29,203 bases of DNA, from the IMG/VR virus record IMGVR_UViG_3300022745_000125, positions 1 through 29,203 of that record; one strand, 5' to 3'. Numbering within the stretch: position 1 is the first letter of the stretch; every line of letters starts with the position of its first letter. Of this stretch, positions 1-5,882 are shown in pieces. Made by a program: the position numbers and the translations under genes. The stretch comes from a virus. The notes beneath the pieces were generated by a model. That model searched no databases. It saw only the letters and a list, made by a program, of their open reading frames with translations, and was not told where the DNA came from.

Positions 1-371
1 ACGGCTCCGCGATGGTCTGCGACTCCGCGATGGTCTGCGGCTCCGCGAGGGTCTACGGCTCCGCGAGGGTCTGCGACTCCGCGATGGTCTGCGACTCCGC
101 GATGGTCTACGGCTCCGCGAGGGTCTACGGCTCCGCGATGGTCTGCGAGCGGGTGCTGACCGTTACCCGGTCGGACGGCTACACCTTTATGTTCATGTGG
201 AACGAGAAGGCCGAGCTTCGCGTCACGGCCGGGTGCCGCAATTTTACGCTGCCCGAGGCGCGCGCGCACTGGACCAAGACGCGCGGCGGGACGCCGCTGG
301 GCGACGAGACGCTGGCGATCCTGGACCTACTGGAGCGTTTCGCTCCGGCAAAGCCGGAGGCCGTGCGATGA
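1..371 (+). CDS. Hexapeptide-repeat (left-handed beta-helix) phage protein, 5' end cut by window
   Basis: The frame is open from the first bases (codons begin at position 3), so the true start lies upstream and only the C-terminal part is visible. The protein begins with eight tandem six-residue units of the type (Y/C)-(G/D)-S-A-(M/R)-V. This small-residue/aliphatic pattern is that of left-handed beta-helix hexapeptide proteins. A 74-residue globular tail follows (VLTVTRSDGYTF, AGCRNFTLPEARAHW, RGGTPLGDE), of a kind I associate with hypothetical phage proteins ending in such repeats. No acyltransferase catalytic residues are visible in the part present. The stop overlaps the next ATG (ATGA), suggesting translational coupling. 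The repeat region and the tail are both read directly; any function is unknown. A solenoid scaffold or a small binding protein are both possible. Confidence 0.75.
   Translation, partial: GSAMVCDSAMVCGSARVYGSARVCDSAMVCDSAMVYGSARVYGSAMVCERVLTVTRSDGYTFMFMWNEKAELRVTAGCRNFTLPEARAHWTKTRGGTPLGDETLAILDLLERFAPAKPEAVR
3..146 (+). repeat. Eight tandem 18-bp units encoding a hexapeptide solenoid
   Basis: Units of 18 bp run in phase from 3 to 146 (3-20, 21-38, and so on to 129-146). They vary only at a few positions, which switch Tyr/Cys, Gly/Asp and Met/Arg. The near-identity at nucleotide level implies recent expansion or slippage, and the copy number may differ between related phages or be mis-assembled at the contig edge. 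The array is coding and has no spacers, so it is not a CRISPR array. Confidence 0.9.
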
Positions 372-790
372 GCGCGACGAAGCGATGCCCCGAGTTCAAG
401 TGCGGCGGCTCCGAATGCCCCTGCGCCAACTGCGGCCAGCCGTGGTCGGCCTGCGAGGCGAGCCGCGCGGTTGGGCGCAAACTGCCGCCGTGCGACCACG
501 ACGAGTGCCCGCCGACGAAGTGCGGGTGCGAGTTGGCAGATAGCCACGGGGTCCACCATATCGGATGCATGGCGCTAACTGATCGGCAGCGTGCTGCCGA
601 CGCAGGGCCGGTGCCGCGGCGCATCGTGGCGTTCAATGGATTCTCCGTGGGAGAAGATTGGTTGACGATGGCGCTAGCGCACGACGGAACGCTATGGGCG
701 TTCGACCATTCCATCAACAACGCTTCGTGGTTTCAGGTTCCGCCGCTGCCACCGATCACCGCGACGAAGGGAGGCGACAATGGCAACTGA
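368..790 (+). CDS. Cys-rich small phage protein, putative zinc binder
   Basis: This 140-residue protein starts at the ATG that overlaps the previous stop (ATGA). An upstream in-frame start at 197 would only add residues read in a shadow frame of the previous gene. Residues 8-60 carry many cysteines and histidines (CPEFKCGG, CPCANCG, CDHDECPPTKCGC, HHIGC), enough for one or two zinc sites. The C-terminal third (IVAFNGF, ALAHDGTLW, W.QVPPLPP) resembles the short beta-rich tail of many small phage hypothetical proteins (DGTLW followed by W and a Pro-rich LPPIP-like end). It overlaps the next gene by 11 bp. I do not recognise a function. The zinc binding is inferred from Cys spacing alone. Confidence 0.75.
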   Translation: MSATKRCPEFKCGGSECPCANCGQPWSACEASRAVGRKLPPCDHDECPPTKCGCELADSHGVHHIGCMALTDRQRAADAGPVPRRIVAFNGFSVGEDWLTMALAHDGTLWAFDHSINNASWFQVPPLPPITATKGGDNGN

Positions 791-2105
791 CAACGACCAC
801 GCCACCTGCGAACCTGACGCGTGCAAGGTGCCGCCGTTCGTGGAGTGCCCCAAGCGTGTGGACACCGATCCGGTGATCCGTGTGTCGGACCTGCGGCGCG
901 TGCTGGAGGCGGGACGGGCTCAAGCATGGGCCGTTCGGGCCTTCCCAGAAGTAGCGTTCGACAAGTGCATCGCCGCGCTGCCGCCCGTCGCTGACGATGC
1001 GCCCGCCGACAGCCAAGTCGGCCATAACGCAGGAGTGACCAATGGAAGTAGGAAACGAGAGAACGAAGGCCCTGTTCCCGATCTACGAAGCGCCGGACAG
1101 CGAATCGGCCGTGCTGAAGGAGCAGTACCAGCAGATCGCGCTCAAACTACTGCGAATGCAGGACCGAATGCAGACGCCCTACGCCAAGCGCAGTTTGGCG
1201 GAATCCCTGACGCTTCTGGAAACGTCGTCGATGTTCGCCGTCAAGTCGATCCATCAGGGATGAGTAACCATCGGGGTTCCGTGCCGAGCCGTAGTGACGT
1301 CAAGACGGACACGGACGCAAGCGGGCTGCCTGAACGGCCGGGTAGCCCGGCCCCGGATCGTCGCTGCGTGGCGTGCGGCGGCCGCGGCGAGATCAAGTTT
1401 CCGTGCGATAAGGCATCACTCACCGGCTACGAAAGCCGTCGATGTGGAGCCTGCGGGGGAACGGGCCGCCAGCGTGTCAAGAGCGATGGCACCGTGGTGC
1501 AGCCCATCGCGGAGCCGGACGCGAGCCCGGCCACGAGCGTCGAGCGGCCGGTGGCGGAGATGTTCGCATTCATCCGGGCCGATGGCTGCATCTTCGCATC
1601 CGAGATGCTCGATGAATTGCCCAAGCAGACGCAGGAGAAGGCTGACGCCTATACGCGGTACACGACGGCCATCGCGCTCGCGGAGCGGTGCGAGCGTGCA
1701 GAGGCCGAACTCGCCGCTCTCCGCACGACCGACGCGGAGGTGTTGGCCGCATACACGTCGACGCACGTTGAGCTTGCCGCCGAGCGCGAGAAGCGCGTCG
1801 CCGCGGAGGCCGAGGTCGCGCGGCTCAAGGGCCGGTACGCGGCCGCGATTGCGGCGCTGAAAGAAGAGCACCGCACCGACATCGAGGCCGTGCGTCGCGA
1901 AGAGCGTGGCGCGTGCATGACGACCGCGCGTGAGGTCGCGGAGAGTGGCGTCGAGGAGCGGTTGGCCGAGGCGCGGCGCGAGACTGCCCGCAGGTGCGCG
2001 GATGCGTGTCGGGCACTTTCCCTCGCACGACCTGCGGGCTCTAGCGAGTGGCGAGACATCCTGAATTGCGCCGCGGCGTGCGAGCGCGTCGGGGAGGAGG
2101 GCTGA
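780..2105 (+). CDS. Long open frame: small N-terminal gene joined to a DnaJ-type zinc motif/coiled-coil protein
   Basis: The open frame of 441 codons starts at ATG 780. It looks composite. Residues 1-75 form a small phage-like domain (VIRVSDLRRVLEAG, AFDKCIAALPP). Residues 88-160 are low-complexity and lie entirely over the better-supported gene 1042-1263 in another frame. Residues 161-441 carry two CxxCxGxG motifs at 196-203 and 222-229 (DnaJ/RNA-polymerase-type zinc finger), a long Ala/Glu/Arg coiled coil at about 285-390, and a Cys-containing tail (RRCADACRALS, WRDILNCAAACERV). An ATG at 1260 overlaps the stop of the nested gene. I infer two original genes fused by loss of a stop or by a one-base indel near 1000-1036, where another frame ends QE-stop just before ATG 1042. 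A genuine single protein with an overprinted gene is the alternative. Confidence 0.55.
   Translation: MATDNDHATCEPDACKVPPFVECPKRVDTDPVIRVSDLRRVLEAGRAQAWAVRAFPEVAFDKCIAALPPVADDAPADSQVGHNAGVTNGSRKRENEGPVPDLRSAGQRIGRAEGAVPADRAQTTANAGPNADALRQAQFGGIPDASGNVVDVRRQVDPSGMSNHRGSVPSRSDVKTDTDASGLPERPGSPAPDRRCVACGGRGEIKFPCDKASLTGYESRRCGACGGTGRQRVKSDGTVVQPIAEPDASPATSVERPVAEMFAFIRADGCIFASEMLDELPKQTQEKADAYTRYTTAIALAERCERAEAELAALRTTDAEVLAAYTSTHVELAAEREKRVAAEAEVARLKGRYAAAIAALKEEHRTDIEAVRREERGACMTTAREVAESGVEERLAEARRETARRCADACRALSLARPAGSSEWRDILNCAAACERVGEEG
1042..1263 (+). CDS. Acb2/Tad1-hairpin-like small protein, candidate anti-CBASS/anti-Thoeris sponge
   Basis: This 73-residue protein starts at ATG 1042, preceded by CAGGAG at good spacing and by a TGA at 1036 in the same frame. 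It ends in an ATGA overlap with the start at 1260. Predicted architecture is two helices: about 18-45 (AVLKEQYQQIALKLLRMQDRM) and 50-71. The second helix matches the hallmark of the Acb2/Tad1 hairpin family, in which an R..LA.SLT.LE..SMFAVKSI pattern corresponds to the family's R..LALTKLEEA.MWA..AI. Known members are short phage proteins that sequester cyclic di- or trinucleotides (CBASS) or gcADPR (Thoeris), blocking host defence signalling. The gene lies wholly inside the open frame 780-2105 in a different frame, so automatic callers may miss it. Family membership is by pattern memory; which ligand it binds, if any, is unknown. Confidence 0.68.
   Translation: MEVGNERTKALFPIYEAPDSESAVLKEQYQQIALKLLRMQDRMQTPYAKRSLAESLTLLETSSMFAVKSIHQG
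1260..2105 (+). other. Alternative start for the zinc-motif/coiled-coil gene
   Basis: ATG 1260 overlaps the stop of the nested gene 1042-1263 as ATGA, the same coupling seen at most junctions here. Starting here gives a 281-residue protein (MSNHRGSVPSRSDV...) that contains both CxxCxGxG motifs and the coiled coil, and leaves out the low-complexity stretch read over the nested gene. I consider this the more natural start of the real protein. It is listed separately because the frame stays open back to 780. Confidence 0.6.
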
Positions 2106-2800
2106 TGCGCGAACGGCCGATCCTGTTCAGCGGGCCGATGGTCCGCGCGATCCTCGATGGGCGCAAGACGCAGACGCGGCGGGTGGTGAAGCCGCAACCG
2201 GCAGACTGCCAGCGACTAGCGCGAGATCCCTCTTCGCCGTCGGGATACTCGTTGATTGCGGACGCCTACGACGACGAGATGCTACGCTGCCCCTACGGCA
2301 TCCCTGGAGACCGGCTATGGGTGAGAGAAGAGCACTATCGCTACGGCCACTGGGAGTCGGTTCCGGGCGTGCGAACAAAGACCGGCCGGATGAAGTGGCG
2401 GTTCGTGGCCGATTCCTACGAGGTGCGCTTTGACGCTCCCCCAGTCTACCGCAAAGGCAGACACCACAAGGACGCAGCGACGCCCGCTTGGCACAAGCGT
2501 CTCGCGCGATTCATGCCCCGCTGGGCCTCGCGCCTCACGCTGGAAATCACCGACGTTCGCGTCCAGCGGGTGCAGGACATCAGCGGAGAGGACGCCGCCG
2601 ATGAAGGGGTAAATGTCGCACGCTGCGGCTGCGATGTGTGCCGCATGTCGTCGGTAATGTGTCCGGCTGATGCAAGCAGCCATATTCTGGAGTTCGCCTC
2701 GCTTTGGGAATTAATCAACGCCAAGCGCGGCCACGGCTGGGACGCGAATCCTTGGGTGTGGGCGATCACGTTCAGGCGCGTCGGGGAGGGCGAGGCGTGA
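2105..2800 (+). CDS. ASCH-domain phage protein
   Basis: The 231-residue protein starts at ATG 2105, overlapping the previous stop by one base (TGATG). The N-terminus RERPILFSGPMVRAILDGRKTQTRRVVK is the signature opening of phage ASCH-domain proteins (a PUA-like fold). It is followed by GIPGDRLWVREEH, a Tyr/Arg-rich middle, RWASRLTLEITDVRVQRVQDISGEDAADEGV, and LWELINAKRGHGWDANPWVWAITFRRV at the end. All are landmarks of the family. ASCH proteins are thought to bind RNA or modified nucleosides, and some are amidohydrolases acting on N4-acetylcytidine. The role of the long phage version is not established. Residues 190-205 insert a CGCDVCRMSSVMC cluster that could bind a metal. The family assignment is secure; the substrate is unknown. 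Confidence 0.9.
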   Translation: MRERPILFSGPMVRAILDGRKTQTRRVVKPQPADCQRLARDPSSPSGYSLIADAYDDEMLRCPYGIPGDRLWVREEHYRYGHWESVPGVRTKTGRMKWRFVADSYEVRFDAPPVYRKGRHHKDAATPAWHKRLARFMPRWASRLTLEITDVRVQRVQDISGEDAADEGVNVARCGCDVCRMSSVMCPADASSHILEFASLWELINAKRGHGWDANPWVWAITFRRVGEGEA

Positions 2801-3291
2801 GCGATAACGGGCCTATGCAGCCGACCGAGGACGGAGAGGCCATCGCCTTCGTGCAGGGCTTCGAGGCCCGCTGGCCGCACTACGCGCCGTTCCTGATCCA
2901 CATCCCCAACGAGGGGATGGTGCGCTCCGCTAACGGGTCGCACATCGGCAAGGTGCTGAAGCGCCGACGCATGGGAGTTAAGGCCGGGACTTCGGACTAC
3001 TTCCTCGCCTACCCTACGAGCCAGCACTGTGGCTTGTGGCTCGAACTCAAGCGGCCGGGCGGAACGGTACGCCACGACCAACTCGACTTCCTTCGCCACA
3101 TGGGAAAGCAGGGGTACATGATCGCGGTGGCGTGGGGAGCAATTGCCGCAATGGCCGCCGTACAAGCCTGCATCGAGCATCGCCGCGAACCTGACCCGTT
3201 TGGGATGCCAGCCTGCTTCTTGCCTGACGGCCGGATGTACCGTTTTAGCGAAGTCACGCTGACCGGCTCGGTGAGGCAGCGCCATGGGTGA
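2797..3291 (+). CDS. VRR-NUC domain nuclease
   Basis: The 164-residue protein starts at GTG 2797, which overlaps the ASCH gene stop (GTGA); ATG 2815 is a possible later start. The core reads HIPNEGMVRS, then GVKAGTSDYFLAYP, then LWLELKRPGGTVRHDQLDFLRHM, then GYMIAVAWGAIAAMAAVQ. This is the VRR-NUC pattern: the Asp in GTSDY, the Glu and Lys in ELK, and the Gln in the following helix form the PD-(D/E)xK-type active site. Family members are small phage nucleases with Holliday-junction or flap activity, so a role in recombination or in resolving replicated DNA before packaging is likely. A further tail of about 35 residues follows the core. It overlaps the next start by 8 bp. Confidence 0.88.
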   Translation: MSDNGPMQPTEDGEAIAFVQGFEARWPHYAPFLIHIPNEGMVRSANGSHIGKVLKRRRMGVKAGTSDYFLAYPTSQHCGLWLELKRPGGTVRHDQLDFLRHMGKQGYMIAVAWGAIAAMAAVQACIEHRREPDPFGMPACFLPDGRMYRFSEVTLTGSVRQRHG

Positions 3292-3763
3292 GTTCAGCGC
3301 CTTCGGCCACACCTGCCTGCGGTGTTCGCGGGAACTGGTTCACGAATTGGAGCACGAAGGCGTCCCGGGGCCTTGGTGGACGTGCCCGCGGCACGGAGCG
3401 CATTCCCGGGCACAACTGGAGAGGGGACGGAAATGGATCATGCAGACGAAGGCCGTGGGGCCTGTCGTGGTGGTGACGGACATCCGGGAGGTGGACCGGG
3501 ACAGGGACGTGCTCGCTTCTGGACTCCCGGTCCTGACCGAAGAGTGCTGGGACAGCCTCTTGCGGATGCCCGCTGCCGAGGCGAAGCGGTGGCTGGAAGT
3601 CCGCAAGCGGGGGATCGACGGAGAGAGGCAGCTTCGCAAGGCCGATCCGTCGCGGACGTGCCTGTACGCGGGAGACGCTTTCGCTACTCCTGCGGATCGT
3701 GCGGCAAGGGCTGCGAGACGGCACGCCTCTGGCGAGGCAGCCGCTGGTGCCAGCCATGCGTAG
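3284..3763 (+). CDS. Zinc-finger-like small protein of unknown function
   Basis: The frame runs 159 codons from ATG 3284. The N-terminus has CLRCSRELVHELEHEG..GPWWTCPRHG, a CxxC...CxxH arrangement that could hold one zinc. The middle (VVVVTDIREVDRDRDVLASGLPVLTEECWDSLLRMPAAEAKRWLEVRKRGIDGE) looks like genuine coding sequence with GC-rich third positions. From about codon 130 (DAFATPADRAARAARRH) the third-position bias fades while the overlapping frame 3658-4068 becomes coding-like. The true C-terminus may therefore lie earlier, or a shift into that frame may occur around 3670. No family is recognised. Confidence 0.6.
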   Translation: MGEFSAFGHTCLRCSRELVHELEHEGVPGPWWTCPRHGAHSRAQLERGRKWIMQTKAVGPVVVVTDIREVDRDRDVLASGLPVLTEECWDSLLRMPAAEAKRWLEVRKRGIDGERQLRKADPSRTCLYAGDAFATPADRAARAARRHASGEAAAGASHA

Positions 3764-4068
3764 ATCGCTCGCTACAGGGCTCTGTGGCGCGAAAGCGGTG
3801 CCCATGCGGCGGCCCCCGGCGGTGCCACCTCCTGCGCCGAGTGCGCCAGATACCGCCGGACAGCCCGGACCTGTCGCCGGAGTGCATGGCGATGCTGGAC
3901 GCCCTGGAGTCCGACCCGGACTTGGAGATGCAGCAGGCGGCAGGGCGGTGGGGGTTCACGCCGCCGCAGGCGACGCGGATGTGGCGGCGCAGGTTCCACC
4001 TGCGCGAGCGGTGGGCAGGCGTCTTGCCGAGTGGCAGGAGACGCAAGACCTCATGTTCGAGCAACTGA
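3658..4068 (+). CDS. Zinc-ribbon plus helix-turn-helix-like protein, start uncertain
   Basis: GTG 3658 gives a 136-residue protein opening VPVRGRRFRYSCGSCGKGCETARLW, with further Cys pairs (WCQPCVD, RCPCGGPRRCH) that suggest a zinc ribbon. The second half (SPECMAMLDALESDPDLEMQQAAGRWGFTPPQATRMWRRRFHLRERW) has the helical spacing of an HTH DNA-binding domain. The frame is open back to 3322, and ATG 3433 has a good upstream AGGGGA. However, the stretch 3433-3657 has shadow-like composition (GGN-rich, low third-position GC) beneath the gene 3284-3763, so I prefer the late start. The last 18 codons also look shadow-like, with coding signal moving to the frame ending at 4136. A transcription factor or recruitment protein is a guess. 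Confidence 0.5.
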   Translation: MPVRGRRFRYSCGSCGKGCETARLWRGSRWCQPCVDRSLQGSVARKRCPCGGPRRCHLLRRVRQIPPDSPDLSPECMAMLDALESDPDLEMQQAAGRWGFTPPQATRMWRRRFHLRERWAGVLPSGRRRKTSCSSN

Positions 4069-4136
4069 GGGCCGGGCGGCATGGATACGCCCGGCTGCTA
4101 CATACGCGGCTCTGCCGCTTGGAGGCAAGGCGCTGA
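4011..4136 (+). CDS. Short helical frame, possible continuation of the preceding gene
   Basis: GTG 4011 opens a 41-residue frame (GRRLAEWQETQDLMFEQLRAGRHGYARLLHTRLCRLEARR) with coding-like codon use, overlapping the tail of 3658-4068. Its sequence reads naturally as the continuation of the upstream HTH segment after HLRERWA. It may be a separate small gene, or the displaced C-terminus of that protein after a -1 shift. There is no clear ribosome site. It ends immediately before ATG 4137. Confidence 0.4.
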   Translation: MGRRLAEWQETQDLMFEQLRAGRHGYARLLHTRLCRLEARR

Positions 4137-4496
4137 ATGCGAAAGGAACTACCGAAGAAACTGGAGCGGTCACGAGTCACGACCGGGCCGATGGGAACGA
4201 TGACCGGCGAGATGTTCGGGTTGTTCCTCCTCGGCCACCTCAAGATCATCAGTTCTGGAGAGCCAAGGTCTGGCGACAGGACGGGAGGCTGGGAGCACGT
4301 CTCGGTGTCCTGCGAGGACCGGACTCCCACTTGGGACGAGATGTGCATGGTCAAGGACGCCTTTTGGTCCGAAGAGGAGGCGGTGGTGCAGATGCACCCG
4401 CCCCGAAGCCAGTACGTCAACCTCCATCCATACTGCCTGCACCTGTGGCGGGACACCCTTCACAGGCACCGTCTGCCTCCGGTGGAGTGCGTGTAA
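4137..4496 (+). CDS. Conserved phage hypothetical protein (DUF7694-like)
   Basis: The 119-residue protein starts at ATG 4137, abutting the preceding stop. Landmarks are GWEHVSVSCEDRTPTWDEMCMVKDAFWSEEEAVVQMHPPRSQYVNLHPYCLHLWRDT and a terminal LPPVECV. This combination (W-E-H-V-S-V, P-T-W-E-E-M, F-W, E-E-x-V-V-Q-x-H-P, HPYCLHLWR) is a widespread conserved phage protein of unknown function that I know as the DUF7694 type. The conserved His, Cys and Trp residues suggest a compact metal-binding or catalytic fold, but no activity is established. It overlaps the next start by one base (TAATG). Confidence 0.8.
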   Translation: MRKELPKKLERSRVTTGPMGTMTGEMFGLFLLGHLKIISSGEPRSGDRTGGWEHVSVSCEDRTPTWDEMCMVKDAFWSEEEAVVQMHPPRSQYVNLHPYCLHLWRDTLHRHRLPPVECV

Positions 4497-4882
4497 TGGC
4501 CCCGCCAAGCCCCGGAAACGGCCCTCAGAGCCACGATCTCCTGCCACTGGCACCTCGGGACACCCTTGCGGACGCCAAGGCCCGGAAACGGTCCAAGCGC
4601 CGGGAGCGGCTGGATCCTGACTACCTGTCGTGGATCCACCAGTTCCCGTGCGTCGTGTGCGGCCTGTGGCCGGTGGAGGCCCACCACGAGCCGCCGAAGT
4701 CGGCGGAGGGCGGCAGCCTGTGGCACGACCGCAAGGTGCTGCCCCTGTGCGCGGCGCACCACCGGGGCCGGTGGGGGCGGGAAGGGCTTGGGTACGAGGG
4801 GTTCTGCGTCAAGTATGCGCTGGACGTTCCTGCGCTGATCGCCGGGTTCAACCGGCTGTACGACGAAGGGAGGGAGCCGTGA
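4496..4882 (+). CDS. HNH-type nuclease, DUF968/Ref-like
   Basis: The 128-residue protein starts at ATG 4496, overlapping the previous stop; the longer frame upstream is a shadow of 4137-4496. After a basic, disordered N-terminus (about 1-35), the core reads DPDYLSWIHQFPCVVCG...VEAHHEPP...GSLWHDRKVLPLCAAHHRGR, followed by GFCVKYALDVPALIAGFNRLYDE. The CxxC pair, the HH, the DR..LPLC..HH block and the trailing helix fit the beta-beta-alpha metal nuclease fold of the DUF968/Ref group (Ref is the RecA-dependent nuclease of phage P1). It plausibly acts in recombination or DNA processing together with the VRR-NUC protein encoded 1.2 kb upstream. It overlaps the next GTG by 4 bp. Confidence 0.85.
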   Translation: MAPPSPGNGPQSHDLLPLAPRDTLADAKARKRSKRRERLDPDYLSWIHQFPCVVCGLWPVEAHHEPPKSAEGGSLWHDRKVLPLCAAHHRGRWGREGLGYEGFCVKYALDVPALIAGFNRLYDEGREP

Positions 4883-5325
4883 TCCTCGACGACGTTGACC
4901 GCTACGATTACCACGGCCCGGCGTCACTGGAGCCCAGCCGCCTGGCTGACCACTGGCTCCGCAAGCTGGCCAACGCAATGCTCGCTGACGCGGTGGAGCT
5001 GGTCCGGTTCCCTTCGAACGCCAAGCAGGGCCCGAAGCCGCGGGACACCCGGCGGGCCCGGGAGTGGCTGGTGGACCTCTCGACCGACGAGTTCGGGTCG
5101 CTGCGGTGGGTGTGCGCGGTGCTGAACCTGTACGGGTGCCCGATCCAGCCGGAGCGCGTGGCGCAGATGGCGGCCGAGGGGCGCTTGGTGGCTCCCGCCG
5201 GACGGAGGGTCGGCCGGGTGGCGTTCGAGATCGTCAACAAGTCCCAGCGGGTGACGGAGAACCGGGTGCGCGACTACGGCAGCGAGTCACGGAAGCGCAG
5301 GGCGCGTGTTTGCTTGAAGGCGTAG
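4879..5325 (+). CDS. Hypothetical phage protein in the nuclease cluster
   Basis: The 148-residue protein starts at GTG 4879, overlapping the HNH gene stop (GTGA). It is mainly helical with a recognisable central segment (LADAVELVRFPSNAKQGPKPRDTRRAREWLVDLSTDEFGSLRWVCAVLNLYGCPIQPERVAQMAAEG) and a basic C-terminus (RKRRARVCLKA). No enzymatic motif is evident. The basic tail and the position next to nucleases fit a nucleic-acid-associated role, but that is inference. It is the last gene before a 126-bp gap containing a promoter candidate and a structured leader. Confidence 0.72.
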   Translation: MILDDVDRYDYHGPASLEPSRLADHWLRKLANAMLADAVELVRFPSNAKQGPKPRDTRRAREWLVDLSTDEFGSLRWVCAVLNLYGCPIQPERVAQMAAEGRLVAPAGRRVGRVAFEIVNKSQRVTENRVRDYGSESRKRRARVCLKA

Positions 5326-5339
5326 CCTTGGCGCATACT
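5310..5339 (+). promoter_or_regulatory. Candidate promoter for the leader and winged-helix gene
   Basis: TTGCTT (5310-5315) and CATACT (5334-5339) are separated by 18 bp. They overlap the end of the upstream gene and lie where the first gap in this operon begins. CTTGGCG is repeated at 5327-5333 and 5338-5344, exactly 11 bp apart, which could be a regulator site over the -10 box. The match to the sigma-70 consensus is only moderate. Confidence 0.35.
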
Positions 5340-5343
5340 TGGC

Positions 5344-5444
5344 GTGCCGACTGTTGTTCCGAAGTCTTGAGTTTCCCGGTCCCTACCGATGCTCTGCCGA
5401 ACGACGGTCGGCACCCTCCCAAAGCGGACGCGGCGGGGACCGGG
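5344..5444 (+). promoter_or_regulatory. Candidate structured leader RNA with two crossing stems
   Basis: Three inverted repeats fill the 126-bp gap before the gene at 5452. GTGCCGAC (5344-5351) complements GTCGGCAC (5407-5414). CCCGGTCCC (5375-5383) complements GGGACCGGG (5436-5444). TGCCGA (5395-5400) complements TCGGCA (5408-5413). The first and second pairings cross, so together they make a pseudoknot. The first and third compete for the same bases, the usual layout of a switching or attenuating leader. The distal strand of the 9-bp stem runs into the ribosome site (GGGAGAG, 5442-5448). The pairings are exact; the regulatory meaning is inferred. Confidence 0.45.
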
Positions 5445-5451
5445 AGAGCAG

Positions 5452-5835
5452 ATGCCGATGAAAGAAAACCGAAGGTTGTGGTTCAGATCCTACGGGGCGC
5501 AAGTCCTGGAGTCCGTGCCCTACACGAAACTGTCGATGGAAGCCCGTGGGCTCTTGTTCGACCTGCGTGCCTTGGCGTCGCGGGTCGGCGTGGGCGACGT
5601 GGTGGCGATGGACGTGGACGATGTGGCGCACACCCTGCGTCACGACCAAACCGCGGTCGTGATGGTGCTGGAGGAGCTGGCCAAGGGCGGCTTCGTGAAG
5701 CGCCGCCACGACGGCATCGAGGTGCTGGGGTTCAGCGCCGAGCAGGAACCCACCACCAGCGCCGCGAGGATGCGTAAGATGCGTTCCAAGACCGTCCGAA
5801 TGGACGACTGGAAGGCCCTGAAATCGACCCCATGA
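5452..5835 (+). CDS. Winged-helix replication-type phage protein, possibly C-terminally truncated
   Basis: The 127-residue protein starts at ATG 5452, six bases after GGGAGAG; the frame opens earlier at 5389 but that part lies in the structured leader. The core (LWFRSYGAQVLESVPYTKLSMEARGLLFDLRALASRVG.GDVVAMDVDDVAHTLRHDQTAVVMVLEELAKGGFVKRRHDGIEVLGF) has the winged-helix layout of phage replisome-organiser/DnaT-like N-terminal domains: sense the host helicase or origin, then recruit replication factors. It ends with SAARMRKMRSK, where relatives normally continue into a basic linker often carrying a DVTVTS-like motif. Here that motif (CDVTVTSL) appears 21 bp past the stop in another frame, suggesting a frameshifted or shortened C-terminus. 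It is followed by tandem palindromes and a hairpin. Confidence 0.75.
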   Translation: MPMKENRRLWFRSYGAQVLESVPYTKLSMEARGLLFDLRALASRVGVGDVVAMDVDDVAHTLRHDQTAVVMVLEELAKGGFVKRRHDGIEVLGFSAEQEPTTSAARMRKMRSKTVRMDDWKALKSTP

Positions 5836-5882
5836 CGCGACGCATAAAAACGCCATGTGACGTCACTGTGACGTCACTGTGA
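5832..5882 (+). other. 16-codon mini-frame downstream of the winged-helix gene
   Basis: ATG 5832 overlaps the preceding stop (ATGA) and encodes MTRRIKTPCDVTVTSL. The DVTVTS stretch is typical of the linker in replisome-organiser-like phage proteins. This is most simply the displaced continuation of 5452-5835 after a one-base change. A coupled micro-peptide is less likely. Confidence 0.35.

Noticed and set aside
3-146. Regular 18-bp repeats as a CRISPR array
   Set aside because: There are no spacers, the units are directly joined and the array is in frame as hexapeptide-coding sequence.
3433-3657. ATG 3433 as the start of the zinc-ribbon/HTH gene
   Set aside because: It has a good AGGGGA, but the 75 codons before 3658 are Gly/Arg-rich with low third-position GC and lie beneath a well-biased frame, so they look like shadow. 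Kept as an alternative only.
5336-5451. tRNA gene in the gap before the winged-helix gene
   Set aside because: The inverted repeats do not form a cloverleaf, and no anticodon arm or TTC-arm motif fits.
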